This document shows, piece by piece, positions 1-6,232 of a stretch of DNA of 6,340 nt (the stretch's first letter is position 1; each line of letters begins with the position of its first letter). Origin of the DNA: Chloroflexota bacterium (lineage in GTDB: Bacteria; Chloroflexota; Anaerolineae; Anaerolineales; Anaerolineaceae); assembly GCA_012797215.1 (NCBI GenBank), contig JAAZPN010000248.1, forward strand, positions 1 through 6,340, read 5' to 3'. Position numbers and translations under genes: made by a program. The notes beneath the pieces are model-generated. The model saw only the letters and a program-made list of their open reading frames with translations, ran no database searches and was not told the DNA's origin.

Positions 1-103
1 GGTTATGGTTATAAGTATCCGCCTCGTTGAGGACAGCCTCATTTTCGCTGAGAGTCTTGCTGACAGCTTTGAAAATTGTGGGGAGCGTTAGCGCCTTTGC
101 CAT
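1..103 (-). CDS. Partial gene (N-terminal 34 codons), tentatively DAK2-domain-like
   Basis: An open frame starts at an ATG (complement of 101-103) and runs without a stop off the left edge. It begins MAKALTLPTIFKAVSKTL and continues through LNEADTYNHN. It lies 13 nt downstream of the LysM gene stop on the same strand, so the two are probably co-transcribed. A weak AAGG ribosome-site candidate at 115-118 overlaps that stop and leaves 11 nt to the ATG. The amphipathic start followed by LN-x-x-D-x-x-x-H resembles the N-terminal part of DAK2-type (dihydroxyacetone kinase-like) domains, where an LNxLD-GDGDHG-type motif binds metal and phosphate. Here the stretch ends before the diagnostic part, so the family call is an inference. 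That a gene starts here is better supported than what it does. Confidence 0.6.
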   Translation of the reverse strand, partial: MAKALTLPTIFKAVSKTLSENEAVLNEADTYNHN

Positions 104-116
104 GTTGATGCTTGCC

Positions 117-590
117 TTATTTCAGTTCTTCGGGAAGAACCGGGATGCGCAGTTCCTGGCCGGGGATAATGATATTCAAGTTATCGCCAATGACATCTTT
201 GTTGAATTCATAGATAAGTTTGTAATAAGCAGGGGTAGCGTGCCCATAGTACTGCAGAGCAATGTGGCTGAGGGTTTCGCCAGATTTGACAGTGTGGGTT
301 GCCACAATGGCGTTCTTCTTGGCTTCTTCTTCAGCAGCCTTGCGGGCTTCGTATTCCGCTTTACGCGCTTCAGCTTCGCGGGCATAGCGTTCCTGAGCTT
401 CGAGCAGGTCCTGCTTCTTTGCTTCGGCTTCTGCAGCGGCTTTGGCGGCTTCAGCTTCCACTTTTGCCTTGGCTTCTGCAGCGGCTTTGGCGGCGGCTTC
501 GGCGGCAGCCTTGGCGGCTGCTTCTTTCTCGTCGCGATTGCTCAGTGCATCACCGATCTTCTTGAAAAAACTTTTCTTTTCTTCTGCCAT
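117..590 (-). CDS. LysM-domain protein with Ala/Glu/Lys-rich helical region
   Basis: A 157-residue protein with a clear AGGAG ribosome site 7 nt before the ATG. Residues 1-20 are charged (MAEEKKSFFKKIGDALSNRD), with no signal peptide, lipobox or membrane segment, so the protein is predicted to be cytoplasmic. Residues 21-95 are almost entirely Ala, Glu, Lys and Arg, consistent with a long helix or coiled coil. Residues about 98-150 form one LysM domain (HTVKSGETLSHIALQYYG, then IYEFNKDVIGDN, then IIPGQELRIP). LysM domains usually bind N-acetylglucosamine polymers outside the cell. Intracellular single-LysM proteins such as the E. coli K+-binding protein Kbp show other roles exist, but the BON domain of Kbp is absent here. 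The domain call is firm; the biological role is unknown. Confidence 0.93.
   Translation of the reverse strand: MAEEKKSFFKKIGDALSNRDEKEAAAKAAAEAAAKAAAEAKAKVEAEAAKAAAEAEAKKQDLLEAQERYAREAEARKAEYEARKAAEEEAKKNAIVATHTVKSGETLSHIALQYYGHATPAYYKLIYEFNKDVIGDNLNIIIPGQELRIPVLPEELK
426..494. repeat. 24-bp exact direct repeat inside the LysM gene
   Basis: Positions 426-449 and 471-494 are identical over 24 bp, offset by 45 bp (15 codons). On the minus strand each encodes AAKAAAEA (residues 48-55 and 33-40). A third, diverged copy at 495-518 encodes the same eight residues (25-32) with synonymous changes. This is tandem internal growth of the helical region and a possible site of slippage length variation. 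Confidence 0.85.
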
Positions 591-683
591 GATAATCTCC
601 TAATTTGGCTGTCGTTCCGCGGATGCCAAGCCGGCAATCTCCACGGTGATTAAGATCCGGGGTATTATCCCCTGTGAATAATA

Positions 684-712
684 ATTATACTCCATTTTTG
701 ATACTATTACGA
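684..712 (-). promoter_or_regulatory. Candidate sigma-70 promoter for the LysM gene
   Basis: On the minus strand a perfect TATAAT (complement of 684-689) is preceded at 17 nt by TCGTAA (complement of 707-712), only a 3/6 match to the -35 consensus. Transcription would start near 677, giving a leader of about 87 nt before the ATG at 590. The region is AT-rich, so a chance TATAAT is possible. Confidence 0.35.
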
Positions 713-752
713 TTTTGAACAATGTTAATATTCTTTATGTATTATATAAAAT

Positions 753-781
753 TTGACTTTTAAATCCGGTAGTGCTATAAT
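753..781 (+). promoter_or_regulatory. Strong sigma-70 promoter of the suf operon
   Basis: TTGACT (753-758), a 17-nt spacer and a perfect TATAAT (776-781) match the sigma-70 consensus. A TG at 773-774 sits one base before the -10, giving an extended -10 as well. The 30 nt upstream of the -35 are very AT-rich (for example tattatataaaa), resembling an UP element. The predicted start is near 788, leaving a leader of about 32 nt before sufC. I could not recognise an IscR/Rrf2 or SufR operator by eye, although suf operons are commonly controlled by such regulators. Confidence 0.85.
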
Positions 782-808
782 CGGCGAGATTAAGCAAGCT
801 ATTATGCC

Positions 809-815
809 AGGAAGG
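809..815 (+). promoter_or_regulatory. Ribosome binding site of sufC
   Basis: The purine-rich AGGAAGG stretch ends 4 nt before the ATG at 820, and its AGGA part leaves 7 nt. It supports the chosen sufC start and is the clearest Shine-Dalgarno among the three suf genes. Confidence 0.75.
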
Positions 816-819
816 AAAA

Positions 820-1605
820 ATGACAGAGCTTGAAATTCGCAATCTGCACGTAATCGTGAATGAAAAAGAAATTATTCGCGACTTCAGCCTGACCATGCGG
901 CAGGGTGAAGTGCACGCTTTAATGGGGCCCAATGGAACGGGAAAATCCACGCTCGCGTATGCCATCATGGGGCATCCGCGTTATCAAATCAGCAGTGGTG
1001 ACATCCTTATTGATGGTAAAAGCATCTTAGAGCTTTCTTCCGACGAGCGCGCGCACAAAGGAATTTTCCTGGCTTTTCAATACCCCGTGTCTATCCCTGG
1101 AGTTTCGCTGGCGAATTTTTTGCGCGTGGCATTAAACGCCAGAAATAAAGCCATTAACCCCGAGGACAAGGGCATTTCGGTGGTGAAGTTTCGTCAATTA
1201 CTTAAGTCCAAGATGGATTTACTGAAAATGGATTACCAATTTGCCAGCCGATACCTGAATGAGGGCTTCTCCGGCGGCGAGAAAAAACGCGCGGAAATCC
1301 TTCAGATGGCGATGCTGGAACCCCGTTTTGCCATTCTTGATGAAACCGATTCAGGTCTCGACATTGACGCGCTCCGGATTGTCTCCGAGGGTGTCAATAC
1401 ATTGGCTCAGGGGCATATCGGGGTTTTAGTCATTACCCATTATCAGCGCATGCTAAATTACATCAATCCGGACTTCGTTCACATCATGTACGGAGGACGC
1501 ATCGTTGAATCTGGTAAAGCCGAACTTGCGCTGCGCCTTGAAGAACAGGGCTACGATTGGATCCGTGAGAAGTACGGCGTTTTGCCTGACGGAATTCATG
1601 ATTAA
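820..1605 (+). CDS. sufC: SufC, Fe-S cluster assembly ATPase
   Basis: A 261-residue cytoplasmic ABC-type ATPase, close to the usual SufC length of about 250. It powers conformational change of the SufBC2D scaffold during Fe-S cluster assembly and is not a transporter. Visible motifs in order: Walker [10 protein letters not shown] (36-44), Q-loop FQYP (Gln87), ABC signature FSGGEKKR (150-157), Walker [13 protein letters not shown] (170-181) and switch histidine His207 in ITHYQR. The signature in the form GGEKKR, the [12 protein letters not shown] stretch and ITHYQR distinguish SufC from ordinary ABC importers and exporters. The predicted protein has no cysteine. It is the first gene of the operon, directly behind the promoter at 753-781, and ends 14 nt before sufB. 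All catalytic motifs are intact. Confidence 0.98.
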   Translation: MTELEIRNLHVIVNEKEIIRDFSLTMRQGEVHALMGPNGTGKSTLAYAIMGHPRYQISSGDILIDGKSILELSSDERAHKGIFLAFQYPVSIPGVSLANFLRVALNARNKAINPEDKGISVVKFRQLLKSKMDLLKMDYQFASRYLNEGFSGGEKKRAEILQMAMLEPRFAILDETDSGLDIDALRIVSEGVNTLAQGHIGVLVITHYQRMLNYINPDFVHIMYGGRIVESGKAELALRLEEQGYDWIREKYGVLPDGIHD

Positions 1606-1619
1606 GCGCGGAATTCGTT

Positions 1620-3032
1620 ATGTCAGATAACCACCAGGATATTCTTCAGTCAATCGGCAGCGGAGATAAGTACGGGTTCAGCTATCCCGATGACTCGATC
1701 TTCACCAGCCGAAAAGGCCTTGATGAGGAAGTCGTACGGCAAATTTCTGCTTATAAAGAAGAGCCGGCATGGATGTTGGAATTTCGCTTGAATGCTTTCA
1801 GGCATTTCAGCAAACGCGCGATTCCAACCTGGGGCGCGGATCTAAGCGGTTTGAACCTGGAAAATATCATTTATTATGCCAGACCAAAGCAAATCGACCA
1901 AAAATCCTGGGAGGATGTCCCTGAGAATATAAAAGAAACCTTCGACCGACTCGGTTTGCCAGAGGCTGAACAAAAATATCTGGCTGGGGTTGGCGCTCAG
2001 TATGATTCTGAGATGGTTTACCACAACATTCAGGAAAACCTTGAACGTCAAGGCGTCATTTTTCTGAGCATTGAAAATGGTTTGAAGCAGTATCCAGAGC
2101 TTTTCCGCGAGCATTTTGCCAGCGTGGTGCCGTATGCGGATAACACTTTCGCTGCGCTAAACAGCGCTGTTTGGTCTGGTGGTTCCTTTGTTTACGTCCC
2201 AAAAGGGGTGCGCGTGGATTTGCCCTTACAGGCATATTTTCGCCTGAATATGGCCAACATTGGGCAGTTTGAGCGCTCGCTCATCATCGCGGACGAAGGT
2301 TCGCAAGTTCATTACGTTGAGGGCTGCACGGCGCCTCTCTACCTGACTGAATCCTTTCACAGCGGCGTTATTGAGATTATTGTTAAAAAAGGCGCGCGCG
2401 TGCGTTACACCACCATTCAAAACTGGTCTACGAACGTTTACAACCTTGTGACCCAGCGCGCGGAGGTGGAAGAAGACGGCACGATGGAATGGGTAGACGC
2501 GAATCTTGGCTCCAAGGTTACGATGAAGTACCCGGCTTGTTACCTGAAAGGCCCCGGCGCGCACGGTGAAGTGCTTTCTGTGGCATTCGCAGGCCCTGGC
2601 CAACATCAGGATGCTGGCGCGAAGATGATTCACTTCGCGCCCAATACCAGCAGCAAGATTACCTCCAAATCCATTTCCAGGGGGAACGGACGGTCATCCT
2701 ACCGCGGTTTGGTAAGGGTCGCTTCCGCGGCGGAAAATTCCAGGTCCAGCGTTGTATGCGACGCGCTGCTGCTTGACCATGAATCGCGTTCGGATACGTA
2801 CCCAACGATGGACATCAAAGCCAAGGATGTGCAAATAGGGCACGAAGCCACGGTGAGCAAGATTGGCGAGGAGCAGCTGTTCTATCTGAACAGCCGCGGA
2901 CTTTCTGACGAAGAGGCCACAACAATGGTCGTGTCAGGGTTCATAGAGCCTCTTGTAAAAGAACTGCCGATGGAATACGCGGTTGAGATGAACAAGCTTA
3001 TCCAGATTCAAATGACCGGGTCAGTGGGGTAG
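1620..3032 (+). CDS. sufB: SufB, Fe-S cluster scaffold subunit
   Basis: A 470-residue SufB, the scaffold subunit that receives persulfide sulfur and, with SufD, holds the nascent cluster. The N-terminal part (about 1-130) is helical; the core (about 190-440) is the SufB/SufD beta-helix domain. Motifs seen: EGCTAP (Cys236), TTIQNW (264-269), [15 protein letters not shown] (303-317), [20 protein letters not shown] (327-346), VVCDALL (Cys380), [18 protein letters not shown] (406-423) and the ending [14 protein letters not shown] (448-461). Aligned from memory to E. coli SufB, Arg226, Asn228, Cys254, Gln285, Trp287, Cys405, His433 and Glu434 correspond to Arg208, Asn210, Cys236, Gln267, Trp269, Cys380, His408 and Glu409. 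Lys303 corresponds to Gln279, which is unusual. The ATG has only a weak GGA seven nt upstream, so translation may be coupled to sufC. Confidence 0.98.
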   Translation: MSDNHQDILQSIGSGDKYGFSYPDDSIFTSRKGLDEEVVRQISAYKEEPAWMLEFRLNAFRHFSKRAIPTWGADLSGLNLENIIYYARPKQIDQKSWEDVPENIKETFDRLGLPEAEQKYLAGVGAQYDSEMVYHNIQENLERQGVIFLSIENGLKQYPELFREHFASVVPYADNTFAALNSAVWSGGSFVYVPKGVRVDLPLQAYFRLNMANIGQFERSLIIADEGSQVHYVEGCTAPLYLTESFHSGVIEIIVKKGARVRYTTIQNWSTNVYNLVTQRAEVEEDGTMEWVDANLGSKVTMKYPACYLKGPGAHGEVLSVAFAGPGQHQDAGAKMIHFAPNTSSKITSKSISRGNGRSSYRGLVRVASAAENSRSSVVCDALLLDHESRSDTYPTMDIKAKDVQIGHEATVSKIGEEQLFYLNSRGLSDEEATTMVVSGFIEPLVKELPMEYAVEMNKLIQIQMTGSVG

Positions 3033-3040
3033 AGGGAAAG

Positions 3041-4357
3041 ATGCGAGCTACTCTCATTGATTTTCTCAACAAAGAAAGCAGCAATCTGCCTGTTACATTT
3101 GAAGGCACCCAAGCTCTGCGTGAATACCGCTTGGCTGCCTGGCAGAGCGCGGTTGGTTTGCCTTTCCCGGGCAAAAAAGACGAAGCCTGGCGCCGAATTA
3201 GCCTGGATGGGGTGCTAAACACCCCACTCGAATTTTTAGCGGAAAAACGACGCGATTTGAACGCTGTAAGCGGGATTGCTGAACGCGAAGCCGCTTCCTA
3301 CGCGGGTTCCCTGTTTTCAAGTCCGCTAGGGAGCCATTCGCAGTTGGATCCCGCGCTCGTTCAGGCTGGCGTCATATTTCGAGACTTCGCTGATGTCGAA
3401 CGCGAAACTCCGGAGCTTCTCGCGGAAACCAGCGGCAAATTAATTTCGCCCACAGAGAGCAAATTCGCCGCGGCTGCTTCAGCGCTGGCGGATTTTGGGG
3501 TCGTGTTGCATGTCCCGGCTGGATGCAAAATTGAGAGGCCGTTATTGGCGCGTTTGGGGGCCGGCCGTCCAGCCAATGCGTCTTTCTCGCACAGCATCAT
3601 CAAGCTTCAGGCTGGCGCTTCAGCGCTGTTGGTGCTGGATTTTGTTTCCGAAACTAACGCGAATTCCACGAAGAATGCTCTGCATATTGGCATCCTGGAA
3701 GTAATCCTTGAGGAAGGCGCCGAACTTAGCCTGGTTGAACTTCAGCGGCTTGAGCCAACACAATCGAACATCACATTCGAACGGGCAGCGTTAGATTCAA
3801 ACGCACGCTTGCATTGGGTGTATAGTGCGCTTGGAGCTGGATTAAGCAAGAACTTTATTGAGACCTCTCTGATCGGAGAGGGCGCTGAAGTGAAAATGCA
3901 CGGTTTGTACTTTACTGGCGGAGATCAGGTTTTAGATTTGGATACGCAACAGAACCACTTAGCGCCGCATACCACCAGCGACCTGCTATATAAAGGCGCG
4001 GCAGTGGGTAAATCCAGGACGGTGTGGGAAGGGATGATTTACGTCGATCCCAAGGCCATGCAAACGGATGGTTACCAGACAAATCGCAATTTAGTGCTCA
4101 GCCCAAACGCTGAAGTAAGCGCGCTGCCTGGATTGGAAATTCTGGCGGATGACGTGCGCTGTTCACACGGCGCTACCATAGGCAAGCTGGATGAAGATGA
4201 GTTGTTTTACCTGCAAACGCGCGGCATTCCCCGCGTGGAAGCGGAGCAACTGATAATGGAAGGTTTCTTTGGTGAAATTATTGAGCAGGTGCCAATCCCG
4301 GCTCTGCAAACGGAACTAAAGGAAATATTAAGCGCCCGATTTATTCTGGCGGGATGA
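3041..4357 (+). CDS. sufD: SufD, Fe-S cluster scaffold subunit
   Basis: A 438-residue SufD, the partner that pairs with SufB and binds SufC; E. coli SufD is 423 residues. The N-terminal region carries the family pattern of a helix, then GLPFPGKKDEAWRRISLDG (39-57). The beta-helix domain spans about 180-415 and includes HLAPHTTSDLLYKGA (306-320), the DPKAMQTDGYQTNRNLVLS stretch (336-354), ADDVRCSHGATIGKLDEDEL (369-388) and FYLQTRGI (389-396). His376 in CSHGAT aligns with E. coli His360, the SufD residue reported as important for cluster assembly. SufD is told from SufB by the shorter N-terminal region and CSHGATIG in place of IGHEAT. The start at 3041 is 8 nt after the sufB stop, with a GAGGG ribosome site at 3032-3036. 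The gene appears complete and intact. Confidence 0.97.
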   Translation: MRATLIDFLNKESSNLPVTFEGTQALREYRLAAWQSAVGLPFPGKKDEAWRRISLDGVLNTPLEFLAEKRRDLNAVSGIAEREAASYAGSLFSSPLGSHSQLDPALVQAGVIFRDFADVERETPELLAETSGKLISPTESKFAAAASALADFGVVLHVPAGCKIERPLLARLGAGRPANASFSHSIIKLQAGASALLVLDFVSETNANSTKNALHIGILEVILEEGAELSLVELQRLEPTQSNITFERAALDSNARLHWVYSALGAGLSKNFIETSLIGEGAEVKMHGLYFTGGDQVLDLDTQQNHLAPHTTSDLLYKGAAVGKSRTVWEGMIYVDPKAMQTDGYQTNRNLVLSPNAEVSALPGLEILADDVRCSHGATIGKLDEDELFYLQTRGIPRVEAEQLIMEGFFGEIIEQVPIPALQTELKEILSARFILAG

Positions 4358-4376
4358 AGGTGAGAAGATGAGAATT

Positions 4377-4382
4377 GGAGGA
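4377..4382 (+). promoter_or_regulatory. Ribosome binding site that sets the start of the fourth operon gene
   Basis: GGAGGA lies 3 nt before the ATG at 4386. An upstream in-frame ATG at 4368 also exists, with a weaker AAGGTGAG stretch at 4357-4364. Starting there would translate the GGAGGA itself as Gly-Gly, a common sign that the true start is downstream. Spacing to 4386 is slightly short, so 4368 is not excluded. Confidence 0.65.
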
Positions 4383-4385
4383 ACT

Positions 4386-4685
4386 ATGGCGACAGGTAAG
4401 TTTATGCGTTCTCCAGAACCTGAGATAAGCTACGAAGTGGGAGATAAGGTCGAAGTAAATTGCGACCACGAAAAAAATGGCCAGCGCATACGAGGCTGGC
4501 TCAAGGGTACTGTGGTACAGGTTGACGATAAGAACGTGGCCGTGCAGTTCCGCACCAATATTTACTTAACAGACGGCTGGATGGTGCCTGATCAGATTCT
4601 GTGGTTTCCTTTTGACTCTGCCAACGTTCGTCCGGCGCAACCTAAGACCAAAACTTCCGGGACGCCTGATTTTAACCTGCTCTAA
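4386..4685 (+). CDS. Small protein of unknown function, fourth gene of the suf operon
   Basis: A protein of 99 residues (105 if the ATG at 4368 is used). I do not recognise a named family. It starts MATGKFMRSPEPEISYEVGD. From about residue 17 it has alternating hydrophobic and polar stretches with well-placed glycines: VGDKVEV, then GWLKGTVVQVDDKNVAVQF, then LTDGWMVPDQILWF and ANVRP. This pattern suggests a small SH3/Tudor-like beta-barrel, the fold used by many nucleic-acid or protein-binding modules; that is inference. The tail (about 84-99) is polar and probably disordered. There is one Cys and one His (CDHE, 26-29), so no obvious cluster-binding or zinc site. It follows sufD by 28 nt on the same strand with no visible promoter, so it is likely co-transcribed with sufCBD. 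No signal peptide or membrane segment is seen. Confidence 0.88.
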   Translation: MATGKFMRSPEPEISYEVGDKVEVNCDHEKNGQRIRGWLKGTVVQVDDKNVAVQFRTNIYLTDGWMVPDQILWFPFDSANVRPAQPKTKTSGTPDFNLL

Positions 4686-4694
4686 TCAAGCTGG

Positions 4695-5354
4695 TTACGG
4701 TGTTGGCTCAAACGAGCCTACAATTCGAATAATGTCAAAGCCTTCGGCGTAAGGGCGTTCTGCCAGAGCGCCGTGCCGGATGGCGGTGGAACGCAGGACT
4801 TCTTCCGAGAAGTAGTAGCGTTCCGCGTATGTGGTGTATTTGGACAGCGCTTCAATTTTCTTATTAACCCCGGATTCAGAGACTTCTACCAAAAAGTGTG
4901 GAAAGAAGCCGTAACTGCTCCGCAGCACATCATATCCTAAAACCGTTGTGCCTCGGAACGCGCGCAAGGCTTCCTGGGTGAGGGTTACGTGGTCCTGATG
5001 AATATCCTGCGCGGTATGAACGAAAACGATCTGAGGTTTTAGCTTACGTTTCAGTTGCAGCATCTTCTCCAGGATTTCCTGCCGAAAATCGGGAAAGCGG
5101 CGGGTTTCAAAGGAGCCTACCTCAATTTGGTCATCGCTCAACCCCAGGCTGCGCATGCTGACGAAATGCTCATCCAGAAGGTGCTGCAGGTCCGGGTTTT
5201 TTTTGTTGTCCGAGAAGGTCATGCAATAGAGGTCGGTCTTGCCCACAATATCCGCCAGGAGCGCGCCGCATCCCAGCTCAATATCATCGGGATGCGCTCC
5301 CAGGAATAAGACCGACTTTCCAAAAAATGTCATGTTTTGCATGGATTTGCTCAC
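4695..5354 (-). CDS. PIG-L/LmbE-family de-N-acetylase
   Basis: A 219-residue zinc-dependent deacetylase of the PIG-L/LmbE superfamily, whose members remove acetyl groups from N-acetylglucosamine-type sugars or related substrates. Residues 14-30 hold the hallmark SVLFLGAHPDDIELGCG: His21 and Asp24 are expected zinc ligands and Asp23 the catalytic base. DIHQDH (117-122) supplies the third ligand, His122. The C-terminal half (LGYDVLRSS, KKIEALSKY, YAEGFDIIRI) resembles members found in polysaccharide and glycoconjugate clusters more than BshB or MshB, but the substrate cannot be told. The longest start is a GTG at 5354 that overlaps the methyltransferase stop by 4 nt (GTGA) without a ribosome site. 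An in-frame ATG at 5342, with a weak GTGAG 7 nt upstream, is a reasonable alternative. It is the second gene of a two-gene unit. Confidence 0.94.
   Translation of the reverse strand: MSKSMQNMTFFGKSVLFLGAHPDDIELGCGALLADIVGKTDLYCMTFSDNKKNPDLQHLLDEHFVSMRSLGLSDDQIEVGSFETRRFPDFRQEILEKMLQLKRKLKPQIVFVHTAQDIHQDHVTLTQEALRAFRGTTVLGYDVLRSSYGFFPHFLVEVSESGVNKKIEALSKYTTYAERYYFSEEVLRSTAIRHGALAERPYAEGFDIIRIVGSFEPTP
4701..4722. other. Imperfect hairpin at the convergent gene junction
   Basis: GGCTC (4705-4709) and GAGCC (4714-4718) pair around an AAAC loop. After a T:T mismatch, TGT (4701-4703) and ACA (4720-4722) extend the stem. It lies in the last codons of the deacetylase gene, just past the stop of the suf-operon small protein. 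Neither strand has a U-run after it, so it is not a standard intrinsic terminator. It could stall polymerase or protect 3' ends from either side, or be chance. Confidence 0.3.
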
Positions 5355-6151
5355 TTGGTGGCGATAAAGCCGCCAACGACTTTCGTCATCACTAAGCTGC
5401 CGTCTTTCTGTAAGCGCGCCGCGGCAACCTTTTCTATTTGCCCCATCACCACTTCAAAATCATCGCGGGTAATAAAGAGTGAATTCCAAAGCTTGCGGTC
5501 CTCAGACATGGACGCGCGCGTGTAAATCATGAAGGGTTCGACATCCGTGAAGGTTAGCGGGTTTTCAAAGATATGCTGTTCGACCTTGGAAAACAGCTTT
5601 TCCATCGTTCCATAAATTTCCGAAGCATAGCGCGAGCTGCCTGGCATGGGGGGGATGGGTTTTCCAGTAGCTTCTTTAATAATTTCGTAGAACACTGCTT
5701 TGTTGGCTGGCATAGGACCCGTAGTAAAAAGCCTTCCGCCCAATTTGAGGACGCGGTGCATCTCGCTCAGGGTGAAGGGAATGTCTTGCGCGTAGTAAAT
5801 CGCGAAACAGGCTGAGATTAAGTCAAAATAGTCATTTGGCAAGGCAAAGGGTTCATTAAAGTCCAGCAGTTGAAAGCGCACATCCGCGCTACGTTTTTCA
5901 CTTTCTTGCCGCGCTTGCGCAAGCAATGATTCTGAAACGTCTGTACCGGTAATTTCTGCCTCTCCATTCAGATGCTGATGAAATGAAAAGCATTGTTTGC
6001 CAGCTCCACAGCCGATATCGAGTATGCGCAGACCTTTTTGGAGCTGCAGGATTTCCAGCATCCAGCTGTCAATATCGCGCGCGCCGTATTGGCTGTGGAT
6101 ATCGATGCGCTTGAGCAGATCGTTGGTAGTTTCTTGGAAATCAATTTTCAT
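5351..6151 (-). CDS. Class I SAM-dependent methyltransferase
   Basis: A 266-residue Rossmann-fold methyltransferase of the Methyltransf_11/25 type. Motif I is ILDIGCGAG (43-51), which binds SAM. The acidic residue of motif II is Asp71 in GTDVSE. A motif III-like strand is YFDLISACFAIYY (108-120), and the post-motif helix and strand is HRVLKLGGRLF (132-142). The remaining C-terminal part (about 150-266) is likely the substrate-specific cap and gives no substrate clue. The protein is cytoplasmic. The ATG at 6151 has an AAAGGCGG ribosome site ending 6 nt upstream, and a strong promoter lies about 35 nt further up. The 4-nt overlap with the PIG-L deacetylase gene suggests the two enzymes act on the same molecule, probably a sugar or glycolipid intermediate. 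Confidence 0.94.
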   Translation of the reverse strand: MKIDFQETTNDLLKRIDIHSQYGARDIDSWMLEILQLQKGLRILDIGCGAGKQCFSFHQHLNGEAEITGTDVSESLLAQARQESEKRSADVRFQLLDFNEPFALPNDYFDLISACFAIYYAQDIPFTLSEMHRVLKLGGRLFTTGPMPANKAVFYEIIKEATGKPIPPMPGSSRYASEIYGTMEKLFSKVEQHIFENPLTFTDVEPFMIYTRASMSEDRKLWNSLFITRDDFEVVMGQIEKVAAARLQKDGSLVMTKVVGGFIATK

Positions 6152-6184
6152 TTGGTCCGCCTTTATTGTGAGGTTAACAAATTA

Positions 6185-6212
6185 AGTATACGGCTGGCAG
6201 GCTTTTTGTCAA
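6185..6212 (-). promoter_or_regulatory. Strong sigma-70 promoter of the methyltransferase/deacetylase unit
   Basis: On the minus strand a perfect TTGACA (complement of 6207-6212) is followed after 16 nt by TATACT (complement of 6185-6190). Transcription would start near 6178, giving a leader of about 27 nt that contains the AAAGGCGG ribosome site. The -10 overlaps a GTATAC palindrome (6186-6191). Confidence 0.75.
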
Positions 6213-6232
6213 GAAAATGAAGAAGCCATCCT

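Noticed and set aside
600..644. A 14-codon GTG-started frame in the LysM leader on the minus strand, ending just before the ribosome site
   Set aside because: No ribosome site precedes it and its residue content suggests no leader-peptide attenuation.
27..653. A 208-codon open frame on the plus strand opposite the LysM gene
   Set aside because: It is the antisense of an Ala/Glu/Lys-rich gene, giving a Phe/Gly/Ser-rich product typical of a shadow frame. The minus-strand frame has a good ribosome site and a recognisable LysM domain.
659..672. A GGGG/CCCC mini hairpin in the LysM upstream region
   Set aside because: Only 4 bp with a 6-nt loop and no U-run, so too weak for a terminator or riboswitch call.
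735..790. An IscR- or SufR-type operator in the suf promoter
   Set aside because: No convincing palindrome of either type could be lined up by eye; the bases are explained by the -35, extended -10 and AT tract.
4368..4385. Upstream ATG adding six residues (MRIGGT) to the unknown suf-operon protein
   Set aside because: It would translate through the GGAGGA ribosome site for the ATG at 4386. The weaker AAGGTGAG before it keeps it possible, but it was not preferred.
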